Shown here: positions 1 through 8,042 of the stretch, piece after piece
Position numbering within the stretch: position 1 is the stretch's first letter
How the letters are laid out: each line of letters begins with the position of its first letter
NCBI GenBank assembly: GCA_934216505.1
Contig: CAKQBW010000015.1
Location: 1 to 27,052, forward strand
From: an uncultured Alphaproteobacteria bacterium
GTDB taxonomy: Bacteria; Pseudomonadota; Alphaproteobacteria; CAAHEQ01; UBA3637
DNA: 27,052 nucleotides
Reading direction: 5' to 3'
Notes under the pieces: generated by a model
Database searches by the model: none
Seen by the model: the letters and a program-made list of their open reading frames with translations, nothing else
What the model was told of the DNA's origin: nothing
Program-made: the position numbers and the translations under genes

Positions 1-800
1 GCCCCCCACATGGAATAACGCCCCCCGACCCAATTCCAAAAGACAAACATATTGTCAGGGTTAATACCAAATTTTTTGACTTCTTCGGTATTTGTGGAAA
101 CCGCCACAAAATGTTTGGATACAGCGTCTTCCCCTAATGCTTGAACCAACCATTGACGCGCCGTTTGGGCATTTGTCATCGTTTCCAAAGTTGTAAAGGT
201 CTTACTGGAAATAATAAATAAGGTTGTTTCAGGTGTGCATCGTTTTAAATTTTCACAGATATCTGTCGCATCAACATTGGACACGAAGTGTAAATGGATA
301 CTTTCATCACGGTAAGGGGTGAGGGCGTGGGCAGCCATGACAGGGCCCAAATCTGACCCCCCGATACCGATATTGACAATGTCTGTGATTTTTTTGCCTG
401 TTGCTCCTGTCCATTGGCCAAAGCGGACAGCGTCTGAGAAAGCATGCATTTTATCCAAGACGGATAAAACATCTTTCATAACATCTTTCCCATTAACTAA
501 AAGAGGCAGACCTGAACGGTTGCGCAAAGCGGTATGTAAAACAGCCCGATTTTCGGTTGTATTGATTTTCTTGCCCGAAAACATATCCGTTATAGCTTTT
601 TTTAAATGGACTTGTTCGGCCCATTCGTTAAGTAATGAAAGTGTTTCTTCATCAATTAAGTTTTTGGAATAATCCAACAAAAATCCATTAAATTCTGTGT
701 GAAATTTATTAAATCTGTTTGGGTCTTTGGCAAAGGCCAAACGCAAATCATAGCCTTTCATTTGCAAAGCTTTATTTTTTAATTTTTCATAAACGGTCAT
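1..800 (-). CDS. pgi: Glucose-6-phosphate isomerase, N-terminal part (cut by window edge)
   Basis: Interconverts glucose-6-phosphate and fructose-6-phosphate in the cytoplasm (glycolysis and gluconeogenesis). About 266 residues are visible, roughly half of the usual 500-550; the frame runs off the left edge with no stop. Family landmarks are clear: NIGIGGSDLGP at residues 143-153 (sugar-phosphate binding), SSKTFTTLETMTNA near residue 210, and WVGGRYSMWG at the very edge, matching the family's second signature. The ATG at 800 follows a GGAG Shine-Dalgarno about 6 bases upstream. It is the last visible gene of the minus-strand run and begins 3 bases after the stop of the small BamF-like lipoprotein, so it is probably co-transcribed with envelope and repair genes rather than with other glycolytic genes. 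Identification is secure; what follows it cannot be seen. Confidence 0.96.
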   Translation of the reverse strand, partial: MTVYEKLKNKALQMKGYDLRLAFAKDPNRFNKFHTEFNGFLLDYSKNLIDEETLSLLNEWAEQVHLKKAITDMFSGKKINTTENRAVLHTALRNRSGLPLLVNGKDVMKDVLSVLDKMHAFSDAVRFGQWTGATGKKITDIVNIGIGGSDLGPVMAAHALTPYRDESIHLHFVSNVDATDICENLKRCTPETTLFIISSKTFTTLETMTNAQTARQWLVQALGEDAVSKHFVAVSTNTEEVKKFGINPDNMFVFWNWVGGRYSMWG

Positions 801-803
801 TTC

Positions 804-962
804 TTACTCCTGTGTTGAGTCAGCGGATTCAGGTAAAACATCAAATTCAGGAGGAATCACAATAGATTTTCCCTCAACGATTTGAGTCGCACACAAGTTG
901 GGCTTTTTGTTGGCGCAGCCGCCCAAAAAAATCAAAAATGTTATCAATAGTATTTTTTTCAT
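804..962 (-). CDS. Small BamF-like outer-membrane lipoprotein
   Basis: A 52-residue lipoprotein. The signal peptide MKKILLITFLIFLGGC has a lipobox ending in Cys16, so the mature lipidated chain is only 37 residues. The mature part contains KSIVIPPEFDVLP (residues 32-44), which matches the 'LVVPPDFDLxP' motif I associate with DUF3035/BamF. That is an alphaproteobacterial lipoprotein subunit of the outer-membrane beta-barrel assembly machinery, with a motif related to BamC. I chose the ATG at 962 because it has an AAAGGAG site and begins the signal peptide; the frame stays open upstream inside lspA. Its ATG overlaps the lspA stop (ATGA), implying translational coupling to the peptidase that would process it. 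It is much shorter than BamF proteins I know of, so the assignment rests on one motif plus position after lspA. Confidence 0.68.
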   Translation of the reverse strand: MKKILLITFLIFLGGCANKKPNLCATQIVEGKSIVIPPEFDVLPESADSTQE

Positions 963-1408
963 TTTTTCTCCTTTATAAACATTTTTATCAATAAAAAACA
1001 AACACCAATACAAATAAAAGAATCCGCTAAGTTAAAGGCAGGCCAATGATAGGAACCGATATAAAAATCCAAAAAGTCAATGACAGCGCCATAGCGAATC
1101 CTGTCCAAAATGTTGCCCAAAGCTCCACCCAAAATCAAAGCAAGGGCCATTTTAGAGGAGGGGTCTTTTTCGTGCTGAATAAAATAAATAATTCCCAAGC
1201 AAATAAGGCCAGCCATGATAATCAGGCCCCACACGCCCCCGTGGGATTGAGCCGTTAAAAAAGAAAAACTGATGCCTTTATTCATTACCAAAAAAAGATT
1301 AAAGCCCGAAAAAACAGGGACACTTTGACCTAATTCAAGATGGGACACAATCAAAAATTTTGTTAAAAAGTCTGATAAAAACGCAAATAAACTGATGAAA
1401 TAAATCAT
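959..1408 (-). CDS. lspA: Lipoprotein signal peptidase (signal peptidase II)
   Basis: Inner-membrane aspartic protease that cleaves prolipoprotein signal peptides before the lipidated cysteine. It has 149 residues, slightly short for the family, with four hydrophobic segments (about residues 3-20, 59-77, 86-100 and 129-145). The catalytic dyad is visible: Asp102 in GGALGNILDR and Asp129 in FNLADS, plus the conserved VMNKGISFSF region near residue 41, corresponding to the family's NxGxAFS. The start lies one base after the stop of the alpha/beta-hydrolase lipoprotein, and the stop overlaps the start of the BamF-like lipoprotein. LspA is thus sandwiched between two of its own likely substrates, and three more predicted lipoproteins (MltA, Pal and the Pal-linked one) are in the window. 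Confidence 0.97.
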   Translation of the reverse strand: MIYFISLFAFLSDFLTKFLIVSHLELGQSVPVFSGFNLFLVMNKGISFSFLTAQSHGGVWGLIIMAGLICLGIIYFIQHEKDPSSKMALALILGGALGNILDRIRYGAVIDFLDFYIGSYHWPAFNLADSFICIGVCFLLIKMFIKEKK

Positions 1409-1409
1409 G

Positions 1410-2144
1410 TTAATAATCCAGTTGGACTCCTTTCCAATTCGTGTGATGAACCCCTTTGACCCGTTTGACTACCGCTGATTTAGGGTTGTTCATTTTGGCC
1501 ACAAATCGTTCGGCTACACGGGCGGGGGTAATTTCATCTTTTGTCCCCACATAATGAATTTGGGGAATATTCTTTAAAGTTCCCAACTTATCCGCAGGAT
1601 TGACCGCATCATTCATTTCCTTTAATCCGTTGTAAAGAATATAGGAGTTTAAATCCAAAATACCTGCAATTGTAATGACACGTTTAGGTTGAATGTGTGT
1701 GGCGACTTCCATGGCGATAAGTCCCCCGCCATCATAGCCAATAAGTTCAATGCTTTTGGCTTGATATTTACGAATAAGGTAGGTAATGAGTTCCTGAATT
1801 TCCCTTAAAACTTCGGGGTGGAAACGTTGTTCTTTGTAAATTTGAGGTTTAACTTTACAGATTTTGTCCTGACTCCATTGACAGGGTCGGGCCACATAAA
1901 CGACATTATCCGATGGATCTTGTTCGGCATAGTATAAGGCGATTTTTTCTTTAGGATTAGGATTGCCATCACCTTCTATATAAATACGCAGATTCCCCCC
2001 TTTTTGAAGGGTACTTTTTTCCCAGACCGTAAAAGTAAAATACTCTGTTTCAATTTGTGTTTCTTGGAAATTTTTGGGGCAAGGGGGAACAAAGGCACAG
2101 GCCCCCAAAAAGCAACAAAACATTAAAACAAAAATCTTGTTCAT
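1410..2144 (-). CDS. Lipoprotein with alpha/beta-hydrolase fold, Asp in place of the nucleophile Ser
   Basis: A 244-residue predicted lipoprotein (MNKIFVLMFCCFLGAC, lipobox Cys16) with an alpha/beta-hydrolase body. Landmarks: IYIEGDGNPNP near residue 55 (oxyanion-hole region), VARPCQW at 84-90, the nucleophile elbow GYDGGG at 136-141, a candidate acid Asp203 in GTKDEITP, and His233/234 in GVHHTNWKG. Related alphaproteobacterial hydrolases, as I remember them, have GYSGGG at the elbow, so Ser appears to be replaced by Asp138 (codon GAT). That is either a haloalkane-dehalogenase-like nucleophile or a loss of activity. The ATG overlaps the addA stop (ATGA). Substrate is unknown; with the Asp it could also be a non-enzymatic periplasmic protein. 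Confidence 0.75.
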   Translation of the reverse strand: MNKIFVLMFCCFLGACAFVPPCPKNFQETQIETEYFTFTVWEKSTLQKGGNLRIYIEGDGNPNPKEKIALYYAEQDPSDNVVYVARPCQWSQDKICKVKPQIYKEQRFHPEVLREIQELITYLIRKYQAKSIELIGYDGGGLIAMEVATHIQPKRVITIAGILDLNSYILYNGLKEMNDAVNPADKLGTLKNIPQIHYVGTKDEITPARVAERFVAKMNNPKSAVVKRVKGVHHTNWKGVQLDY

Positions 2145-5100
2145 TCAACCTCCGTATATGTCAGATTCTCTGTCCAAAGTAAATAAGATTTTACTATCTT
2201 ATCAGGAAATATATTTTTTATCAAGTCCTTATAGATATTCAGTTGCATTTTATAGGCTTCAGGAACTTCTTTTGGAACATACCTGTTTGTTTTATAATCA
2301 ATAATCAAGACGGTGTTTTCTTGAATAACGAGACGGTCAATTTGCCCCGAAATTTGTTGTTGGTTGAGGCGCCCAATGACAGGGACTTCGGCCATAGAGT
2401 TGGGACCAAAAAGTTCCTTTATCGGGGAATGTTCAATTAAATTTTTTAATTTTTGTCCGAGTTCTTTTTCATCAGATAAATAAGCATTTAATGTTTTGTC
2501 CCAATTTTTCTTTGGTATATTGGGCAAGTATTGCAATAACGCATGTATTAAACTGCCCCGTTCCAAAGCCTGTTTTTGTTTTTCCACAGGTAAGGGAGAG
2601 ATCTCCTGCTTTAAAGGAACCATTTTTGACGGCGATAAAACAGCAACCGTGGATTCCACAGGGGCGGGCTGATCTATCCAAGGAGGAAGTGTTTCTGAAT
2701 CGTTTTTTATTTTAAAACTTTCTTTGAAAAAAGGGGGATTTGACTGCTCTGATTCTAAATTAAAAACTTCGCTTAAAGATTCTTTCCCTAAGGCCTTTAA
2801 AATCAAATCATACCAGTTGTCTTCTTGGGCATTTTTTTTGCCATCATAGCCACAAATATAAAGTCTATCAGAAGCCCGTGTCAAAGCCACATAAAGCAGA
2901 CGGTGTTTTTCATAGGCGTTTTGTTGTTCCAATTTCAAAAAATAATCCGAAAAATAGAGGGGGCAAGTTTTTTTGTCTTTTATCCATAGGGGCATATCTG
3001 GGCTTACCCAGGAAAGGTTTATATTGACTTTTTCTTGAGGCTTGATTCCCCGTGTATCGGGCAAAAAAACAATGTTTCCTTGTAATCCTTTGGCCCCATG
3101 GACGGTCATAATTCGGACGAAATTAGATTGAGTGGTATCCATATCACGTTTAATAATAATTTCTTGTTGTGTCATCCAATTTAAAAAAGTTTGCAGGTTA
3201 GGGGATTGTTCTTGTTCAAATTGCAAGGTTAAATCCAAAAAAGCATCAAGGGCTTCTTGAACTTCATTTCCCAAGCGGGCAATAAATTTTTTGCGTCCCT
3301 CTCGCGTTTCCAACACATACTCAAAAAATTCAAAAGGAGGCACATTATCTGCTAAAGCCATTATTTCTTTTAATAGGTTGGCTTTATCAGGAGAGTATTT
3401 TTTCATTCTTTCCCAAACGGATTCGTTTTTGCGTCCCACACATATTTTATATAAATCTTCTTCTTTTAAACCAATCAAAGGACTTTTAATCAAGCAGGCC
3501 AAATTTAAATCATCTGAGGGTAATAAAACAAACCGAACTAAAGCCAACAAATCGCACACAGCAATGTGTTTTGTCAGTTCCAACCTATCTACGCCTGCCA
3601 CGGGAATATCTTGTTCTTTAAGGGCTCGGACTAACTCATTCATCATTTTGCCACGTTTTTGTAAAAGAATCAAAAAGTCTCCCGCTTGTATCGGGCGATG
3701 TTTTGATTTAAGTTCTTCTTTTGTGTCCAGCATTATTCGGATTTTTTTCGCAATTTTTTTACATAATTGGGTGAGGGGAGATTCTGTATAAATGCGTTTG
3801 GTTGGGATTTGCCATGGGGAAATTTCTTCTGATTTTTTTGAAGTAATCAGGGGCCAAATTTCAACCATACCTGCGTCCTTTTCTCTTTTGCTTAAATGAA
3901 TTGCCTCTTCATTCGGGGGCAAAATTCCTGCGGCGGCTTGGGGGTATTTTAGAACGTGATTGACGACTTCCAAGATAGGTTGGGTAGAGCGAAAAGAAAA
4001 ATTAAAAGGGATTGTTTTAAAAGTATTTTGAGAGGCTTGAATCTTATTTTGAAAAAATTGATGTCGTTTTTCAAATTCATCGGGGCGGGCTCCTTGAAAA
4101 GAATAAATAGATTGTTTTTTATCCCCCACCACAAAAAGGGTACGCAGTACTTCGGACTTTGTTTCGCCTGCAAAAAAATCATCTGTAATGGCTTCAATAA
4201 TTTGCCATTGTTTGGGGTTGGTGTCTTGGGCTTCATCAACTAAAATATGGTCAATGCCGCCATCTAATTTATACAAGACCCATTCTGCTTGGTGATTAGT
4301 CTTTAAAAGTAAGAGGGTTTTGTCAATTAAATCATCATAATCTAAAGCATTTTGTTTGAATTTGAGTTTTTGATATTTTTCCAAAATAGCAAACACAATA
4401 TGAAATAAAGCTTGATTGATTTGAACTAATTTAAAGGATTTTATCTTGTCCAACATGATCAAGACAGTTTGGGCTTGAGGATCCTCTAAATACTTTTTTT
4501 GAATTTGTCCATCGGCTTTGATATATTTTTTGACTAAAGAAGGCCATTCGTCCAAAGAAAATTCAGATTGGATTAAGGCTGATTCAGATTGAAATCCTTG
4601 AATGTTGAGTTTTACTTTCCAAAGATTTATAAAGTCATCTTTATTTCCATATTTATTGTGCAAAGAAAACAGGTTGGCTTTATCTTTCAAGATATTGTTG
4701 AGTAAGGTCAAAAGGGTTTCTTGAGAAATAAAGGAGGCAAGGAATTCAATTTCCTTGCTGAAATAAGTGTCTTCCAAAATGCCGGTTAAGGCTTGATTTA
4801 ACAAGCGGTTAGCACTGATTTCTTCCAAGATTTTAAAGCAAGGAGGTACATCGGCTTCCAAAGGAAAACGGTGCAAAATGGAAGTACAAAAACTGTGAAT
4901 TGTCATCATTTTTAATCCGCCGGGGACTTCTAATACTTTAGCGAATAATGATTTTGCTTTTTTTAATATCTCAGCATCGGGCGTTTCTTGAGTCAAGTTT
5001 TCTATTTCTTTAGAAAGTAAAGAATCGTCCAAAGTTGCCCAATTTTTTAAAATTTGGTTTAAACGTTGCAACATTTCGGCGGCGGCCACTTTGGTAAAAG

Positions 5101-5257
5101 TGAGACATAAAATTTTTTCGGGGGTCCCGTTGGCTAACATCAACCTTAAGACCCTGTCGGTTAAAACTTTTGTTTTTCCTGAGCCTGCCGAAGCAGCCAC
5201 CCAAGCAGACACAAAAGGATTACTGGCTTCATTTTGAATGTGGTTAGGATCAATCAT
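2141..5257 (-). CDS. addA: AddA helicase-nuclease subunit (double-strand-break repair)
   Basis: Large subunit of AddAB, the RecBCD-equivalent that resects double-strand breaks and loads recombination. It is 1038 residues from the ATG at 5257. UvrD-family helicase motifs in order: Walker A ASAGSGKT (about 22-29), motif II LVDEAQD (about 339-345), motif III GDKKQSIYSFQGA (about 378-390), motif V VHGAKGLQGNIVFLP, motif VI LLYVALTRASDRL. The C-terminal RecB-type nuclease has ERGSLIHALL and then IIDYKTNR with catalytic Asp987 and Lys989. I prefer 5257 because AGGAG lies 10 bases upstream. In-frame ATGs at 5266 (site only 1 base away) and 5278 (no site visible) are alternatives. It overlaps the addB stop by 8 bases and the next gene by 4, consistent with stoichiometric coupled translation. 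Confidence 0.95.
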   Translation of the reverse strand: MIDPNHIQNEASNPFVSAWVAASAGSGKTKVLTDRVLRLMLANGTPEKILCLTFTKVAAAEMLQRLNQILKNWATLDDSLLSKEIENLTQETPDAEILKKAKSLFAKVLEVPGGLKMMTIHSFCTSILHRFPLEADVPPCFKILEEISANRLLNQALTGILEDTYFSKEIEFLASFISQETLLTLLNNILKDKANLFSLHNKYGNKDDFINLWKVKLNIQGFQSESALIQSEFSLDEWPSLVKKYIKADGQIQKKYLEDPQAQTVLIMLDKIKSFKLVQINQALFHIVFAILEKYQKLKFKQNALDYDDLIDKTLLLLKTNHQAEWVLYKLDGGIDHILVDEAQDTNPKQWQIIEAITDDFFAGETKSEVLRTLFVVGDKKQSIYSFQGARPDEFEKRHQFFQNKIQASQNTFKTIPFNFSFRSTQPILEVVNHVLKYPQAAAGILPPNEEAIHLSKREKDAGMVEIWPLITSKKSEEISPWQIPTKRIYTESPLTQLCKKIAKKIRIMLDTKEELKSKHRPIQAGDFLILLQKRGKMMNELVRALKEQDIPVAGVDRLELTKHIAVCDLLALVRFVLLPSDDLNLACLIKSPLIGLKEEDLYKICVGRKNESVWERMKKYSPDKANLLKEIMALADNVPPFEFFEYVLETREGRKKFIARLGNEVQEALDAFLDLTLQFEQEQSPNLQTFLNWMTQQEIIIKRDMDTTQSNFVRIMTVHGAKGLQGNIVFLPDTRGIKPQEKVNINLSWVSPDMPLWIKDKKTCPLYFSDYFLKLEQQNAYEKHRLLYVALTRASDRLYICGYDGKKNAQEDNWYDLILKALGKESLSEVFNLESEQSNPPFFKESFKIKNDSETLPPWIDQPAPVESTVAVLSPSKMVPLKQEISPLPVEKQKQALERGSLIHALLQYLPNIPKKNWDKTLNAYLSDEKELGQKLKNLIEHSPIKELFGPNSMAEVPVIGRLNQQQISGQIDRLVIQENTVLIIDYKTNRYVPKEVPEAYKMQLNIYKDLIKNIFPDKIVKSYLLWTENLTYTEVE

Positions 5258-8042
5258 TGTCTTCATTCTCCTCTTCATGTTGCCATTCGGGGTTTCTGGA
5301 TAAGTTTTTATAATCGTCGTAGGTGGGTTCTAAACTGGAAATAGGGGAAACTTCATAAGGGGTTTCCTTTTGGCGAAAGGCTTCCAATAAATTAGAAAGG
5401 CCCGTTTTTGTTTCTTGAATAAGACGGTCCATAGGAGGGGGATATTTGGATTTGGATAACAGGCTGATTTTACAATTCCGGCCCACTTTCCAATAGGCGA
5501 TATCCGATACTTTCATTTTATCTAATCCCTCAAAACCACCTTCTTGTAAAATGAAAGATTCTATGGGTAATTGAGGGGCATTCCCTTGAATGACTTTTTT
5601 AAACGAGGGAACTGTTCCTGTTTTATAATCAATGATTGTGGCTGTTTTTTGGGGGGATATATCAATGCGGTCGGCACGGGCGGTCAGGGTAAAAGGTCCA
5701 GAAGGTAGAGGTAAGGTTATTTGTCCGTTTAATTCTGAAACAGTCAATGTTAGGGAGGGTCTAAGTTCTGTTTCGTTTTTAGCAATAAAAGGAGCGATAT
5801 ATTTTTCAAAGACAATTTTGTAAAAAACTTTATCGGCTTTGGATAACACTGATTGATTGAGGTATTCGTTAAAACAAGTGATTAAATTTTGTTGCAGGCG
5901 TTTTTGGGGAGGAAGGGTTATCCATTCAGAAAGAGTTTTATGGACAATTTGACCATACAGGCTCATTTTACTGGGGCTGCCCAAATCATTCAAAGGTTTT
6001 AATCCCAAGATATATTTTGCATAAATGGCATAGGGATTTTTTTTCAATAGTTCAACATTGGTGGCGGATAATTGGTTGGGGCGAACGCTGACTTCTGGAC
6101 AAGGGGCAGGGCGTTCAATTTTTTCTTTTTTCTTGGGGGTTTCAACCAATTTGGCCAAATGAGCATAAACGGTTGGAAAAGGAATCTTATTTACTTGAGC
6201 TAATGCTAGGAGTCTTTCCAAAAATCTGGATGTAATCGTGGGGGTCCCCGAAACTTTGGTGGCTCGTGTCAGATAGACTTTCGGACTGGCCAATGCATGC
6301 ATAAAATCATGTGCCATTGTGGTGATTTTACTTTGAGGAGTGGGCATGTTTAATGATTGAAGCATAGATGGATTTAACCAAGGACCAGATTCAGCCATCG
6401 GGGGGAAAACTTGTTCATTTAATCCCCCGATTAAACACACATCAAAATGGGTAAAACGATTTTCAATGGGACCTAAAATTTTAATACGTTGATTATATCC
6501 ATAATTTAAACGGGCGGATTCTTTTTGTAGAAGCATATCCAATAAAACGGTATATTCTTCGGTGGAGATATCTCCCAAAATGTCGGCATAGGTTAAAATG
6601 TCCCCCAAAATGGCATATAAAGATTTACCATAATCTGATTGCCATAGAATTTCACTGCCTGAAGTTGTGTCTGTTCTGGCCCATTCTTCGGCCAAAGCCA
6701 TGTGTTGTTGTAAAAGGCTTTTAAAAGAGTACCCTTCGTTGTTTTGAAAAAGTGTTAAAAAATCTTTCCCCTCAGGACAAGGGTTGTAATTTAATTTGAC
6801 TTCATCTTTTTGACGGGCTTGTTGTTCTAAGTTTTTAATTTTTATGTGAAAGGCTCCTCTTTCTTCGCCGTTGGCAAACAGGGGGTGTTTATAAAGGGCT
6901 AATGCATAAGCGGGGTTTTCTTGATTTTGGGCAAATTGCAAAATTTGCATCAAAAAACTGCCACTAGGCGTATGTTGAAAAGGCAATCCTGCTGAATCAT
7001 CTAATTGGATATGCCACCGTTTCATGTGGTTGATAACGCGTCTGGATAAGGTCCTGTTGGGGGTGACCAAACAGGCAGTTTTATCTTTTTCCTCTAAAAC
7101 CTGCCTCAATATCAGGGCAATACACAGGGCTTCTTGTTCTTCAGAATCCGATAAAATCAGTTGCATCTGGGACAAAGTATCGGCCGATATATCCGAAGGC
7201 GTCCAAAAATCTTGGCGAAAAGCCTGTTGAATGAACTCTTCTTGAGGCGATTTATCGGAAAGCATTTCTAAGCGATTCGGGGAAACATTGAGGGCCTTTA
7301 GAGTTTTATAAATTAAAAATTGCGGGTGGTTTTCATCGGGTTCTTTTCCACTTAAAAGATATGTCAAATCAACGCCGTCTAAAAAAATCTCTCCTTTTTT
7401 GGCTAAAATAGCTGACATCAGTTGTGCCACTGAAGGAAAATCAGCCGTTAAACCCGCTATGATTAAATCAGGGGTATCCGTGCCTTTTTTAATGTATTGC
7501 GCCTGTCTGAAAATCAGACGTTGAAGACGATCTTGGCTATCAATTTTTCCCTGTTCTGATAAAATCTTGGGCCAATAAGAACGGATAATTTCCAAAAATT
7601 GAACAGTATTTTGCCAATGTTCGGCAAAATTTTCAATTGGGACAAGTGTTTCTAATTGGCTGAAATCTGCTTGATATTGATAGGATAAATCCAATAATTC
7701 GGTCAAACTTAAAGCCACCTGAAAAGCCTTGCTCGTGTCATGTAAATTTGGTTTTGCACGACATAACTTGGTTAATAAAAAAAGGCGTTCATATTTTGAA
7801 ATAGCCTCAGGAATATCTGTGGCCAATTTATCCATTTCGTATAAAGGAATCATTTGGGGAAGTAAAATGGATTTCCCTTGACTGTACTTTAAAAAAGCCT
7901 CTTTTAAACTTTTGCAGGCTCGTTTTGTGGGCAGAATAATACGCACTTTGGATAACCCAAAAGGATTTTCTTGGTATTTTTTTAAAAGTCTTTGAGAGAG
8001 AACATCAGCCAAAGAAGTGGAAAAATCAACACCGTAAATCAC
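5250..8042 (-). CDS. addB: AddB nuclease subunit (alphaproteobacterial type)
   Basis: Partner of AddA in double-strand-break resection; 930 residues. The N-terminal inactive-helicase part begins MIYGVDFSTSLADVL and continues VRIILPTKRACKSLKEAF; no GxxGxGK[ST] Walker A is present, as I recall for alphaproteobacterial AddB. The middle carries NRFTHFDVCLIGGLNEQVFPP, a conserved landmark of the family. The C-terminal PD-(D/E)XK nuclease shows SLYGQIVHKTLSEW, then RADRIDI, then ATIIDYKTGTVP. The cluster of cysteines that holds an iron-sulfur centre in Firmicute AddB is not seen after the nuclease motif. The start is a GTG at 8042 that overlaps the preceding stop (GTGA), with AAAGGAAAA upstream. 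It sits directly before addA, the standard order in alphaproteobacteria. Confidence 0.94.
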   Translation of the reverse strand: MIYGVDFSTSLADVLSQRLLKKYQENPFGLSKVRIILPTKRACKSLKEAFLKYSQGKSILLPQMIPLYEMDKLATDIPEAISKYERLFLLTKLCRAKPNLHDTSKAFQVALSLTELLDLSYQYQADFSQLETLVPIENFAEHWQNTVQFLEIIRSYWPKILSEQGKIDSQDRLQRLIFRQAQYIKKGTDTPDLIIAGLTADFPSVAQLMSAILAKKGEIFLDGVDLTYLLSGKEPDENHPQFLIYKTLKALNVSPNRLEMLSDKSPQEEFIQQAFRQDFWTPSDISADTLSQMQLILSDSEEQEALCIALILRQVLEEKDKTACLVTPNRTLSRRVINHMKRWHIQLDDSAGLPFQHTPSGSFLMQILQFAQNQENPAYALALYKHPLFANGEERGAFHIKIKNLEQQARQKDEVKLNYNPCPEGKDFLTLFQNNEGYSFKSLLQQHMALAEEWARTDTTSGSEILWQSDYGKSLYAILGDILTYADILGDISTEEYTVLLDMLLQKESARLNYGYNQRIKILGPIENRFTHFDVCLIGGLNEQVFPPMAESGPWLNPSMLQSLNMPTPQSKITTMAHDFMHALASPKVYLTRATKVSGTPTITSRFLERLLALAQVNKIPFPTVYAHLAKLVETPKKKEKIERPAPCPEVSVRPNQLSATNVELLKKNPYAIYAKYILGLKPLNDLGSPSKMSLYGQIVHKTLSEWITLPPQKRLQQNLITCFNEYLNQSVLSKADKVFYKIVFEKYIAPFIAKNETELRPSLTLTVSELNGQITLPLPSGPFTLTARADRIDISPQKTATIIDYKTGTVPSFKKVIQGNAPQLPIESFILQEGGFEGLDKMKVSDIAYWKVGRNCKISLLSKSKYPPPMDRLIQETKTGLSNLLEAFRQKETPYEVSPISSLEPTYDDYKNLSRNPEWQHEEENEDND

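Noticed and set aside
3291..3791. 166-residue plus-strand ORF inside addA
   Set aside because: Shadow of a well-supported gene on the other strand; no motif or start signal.
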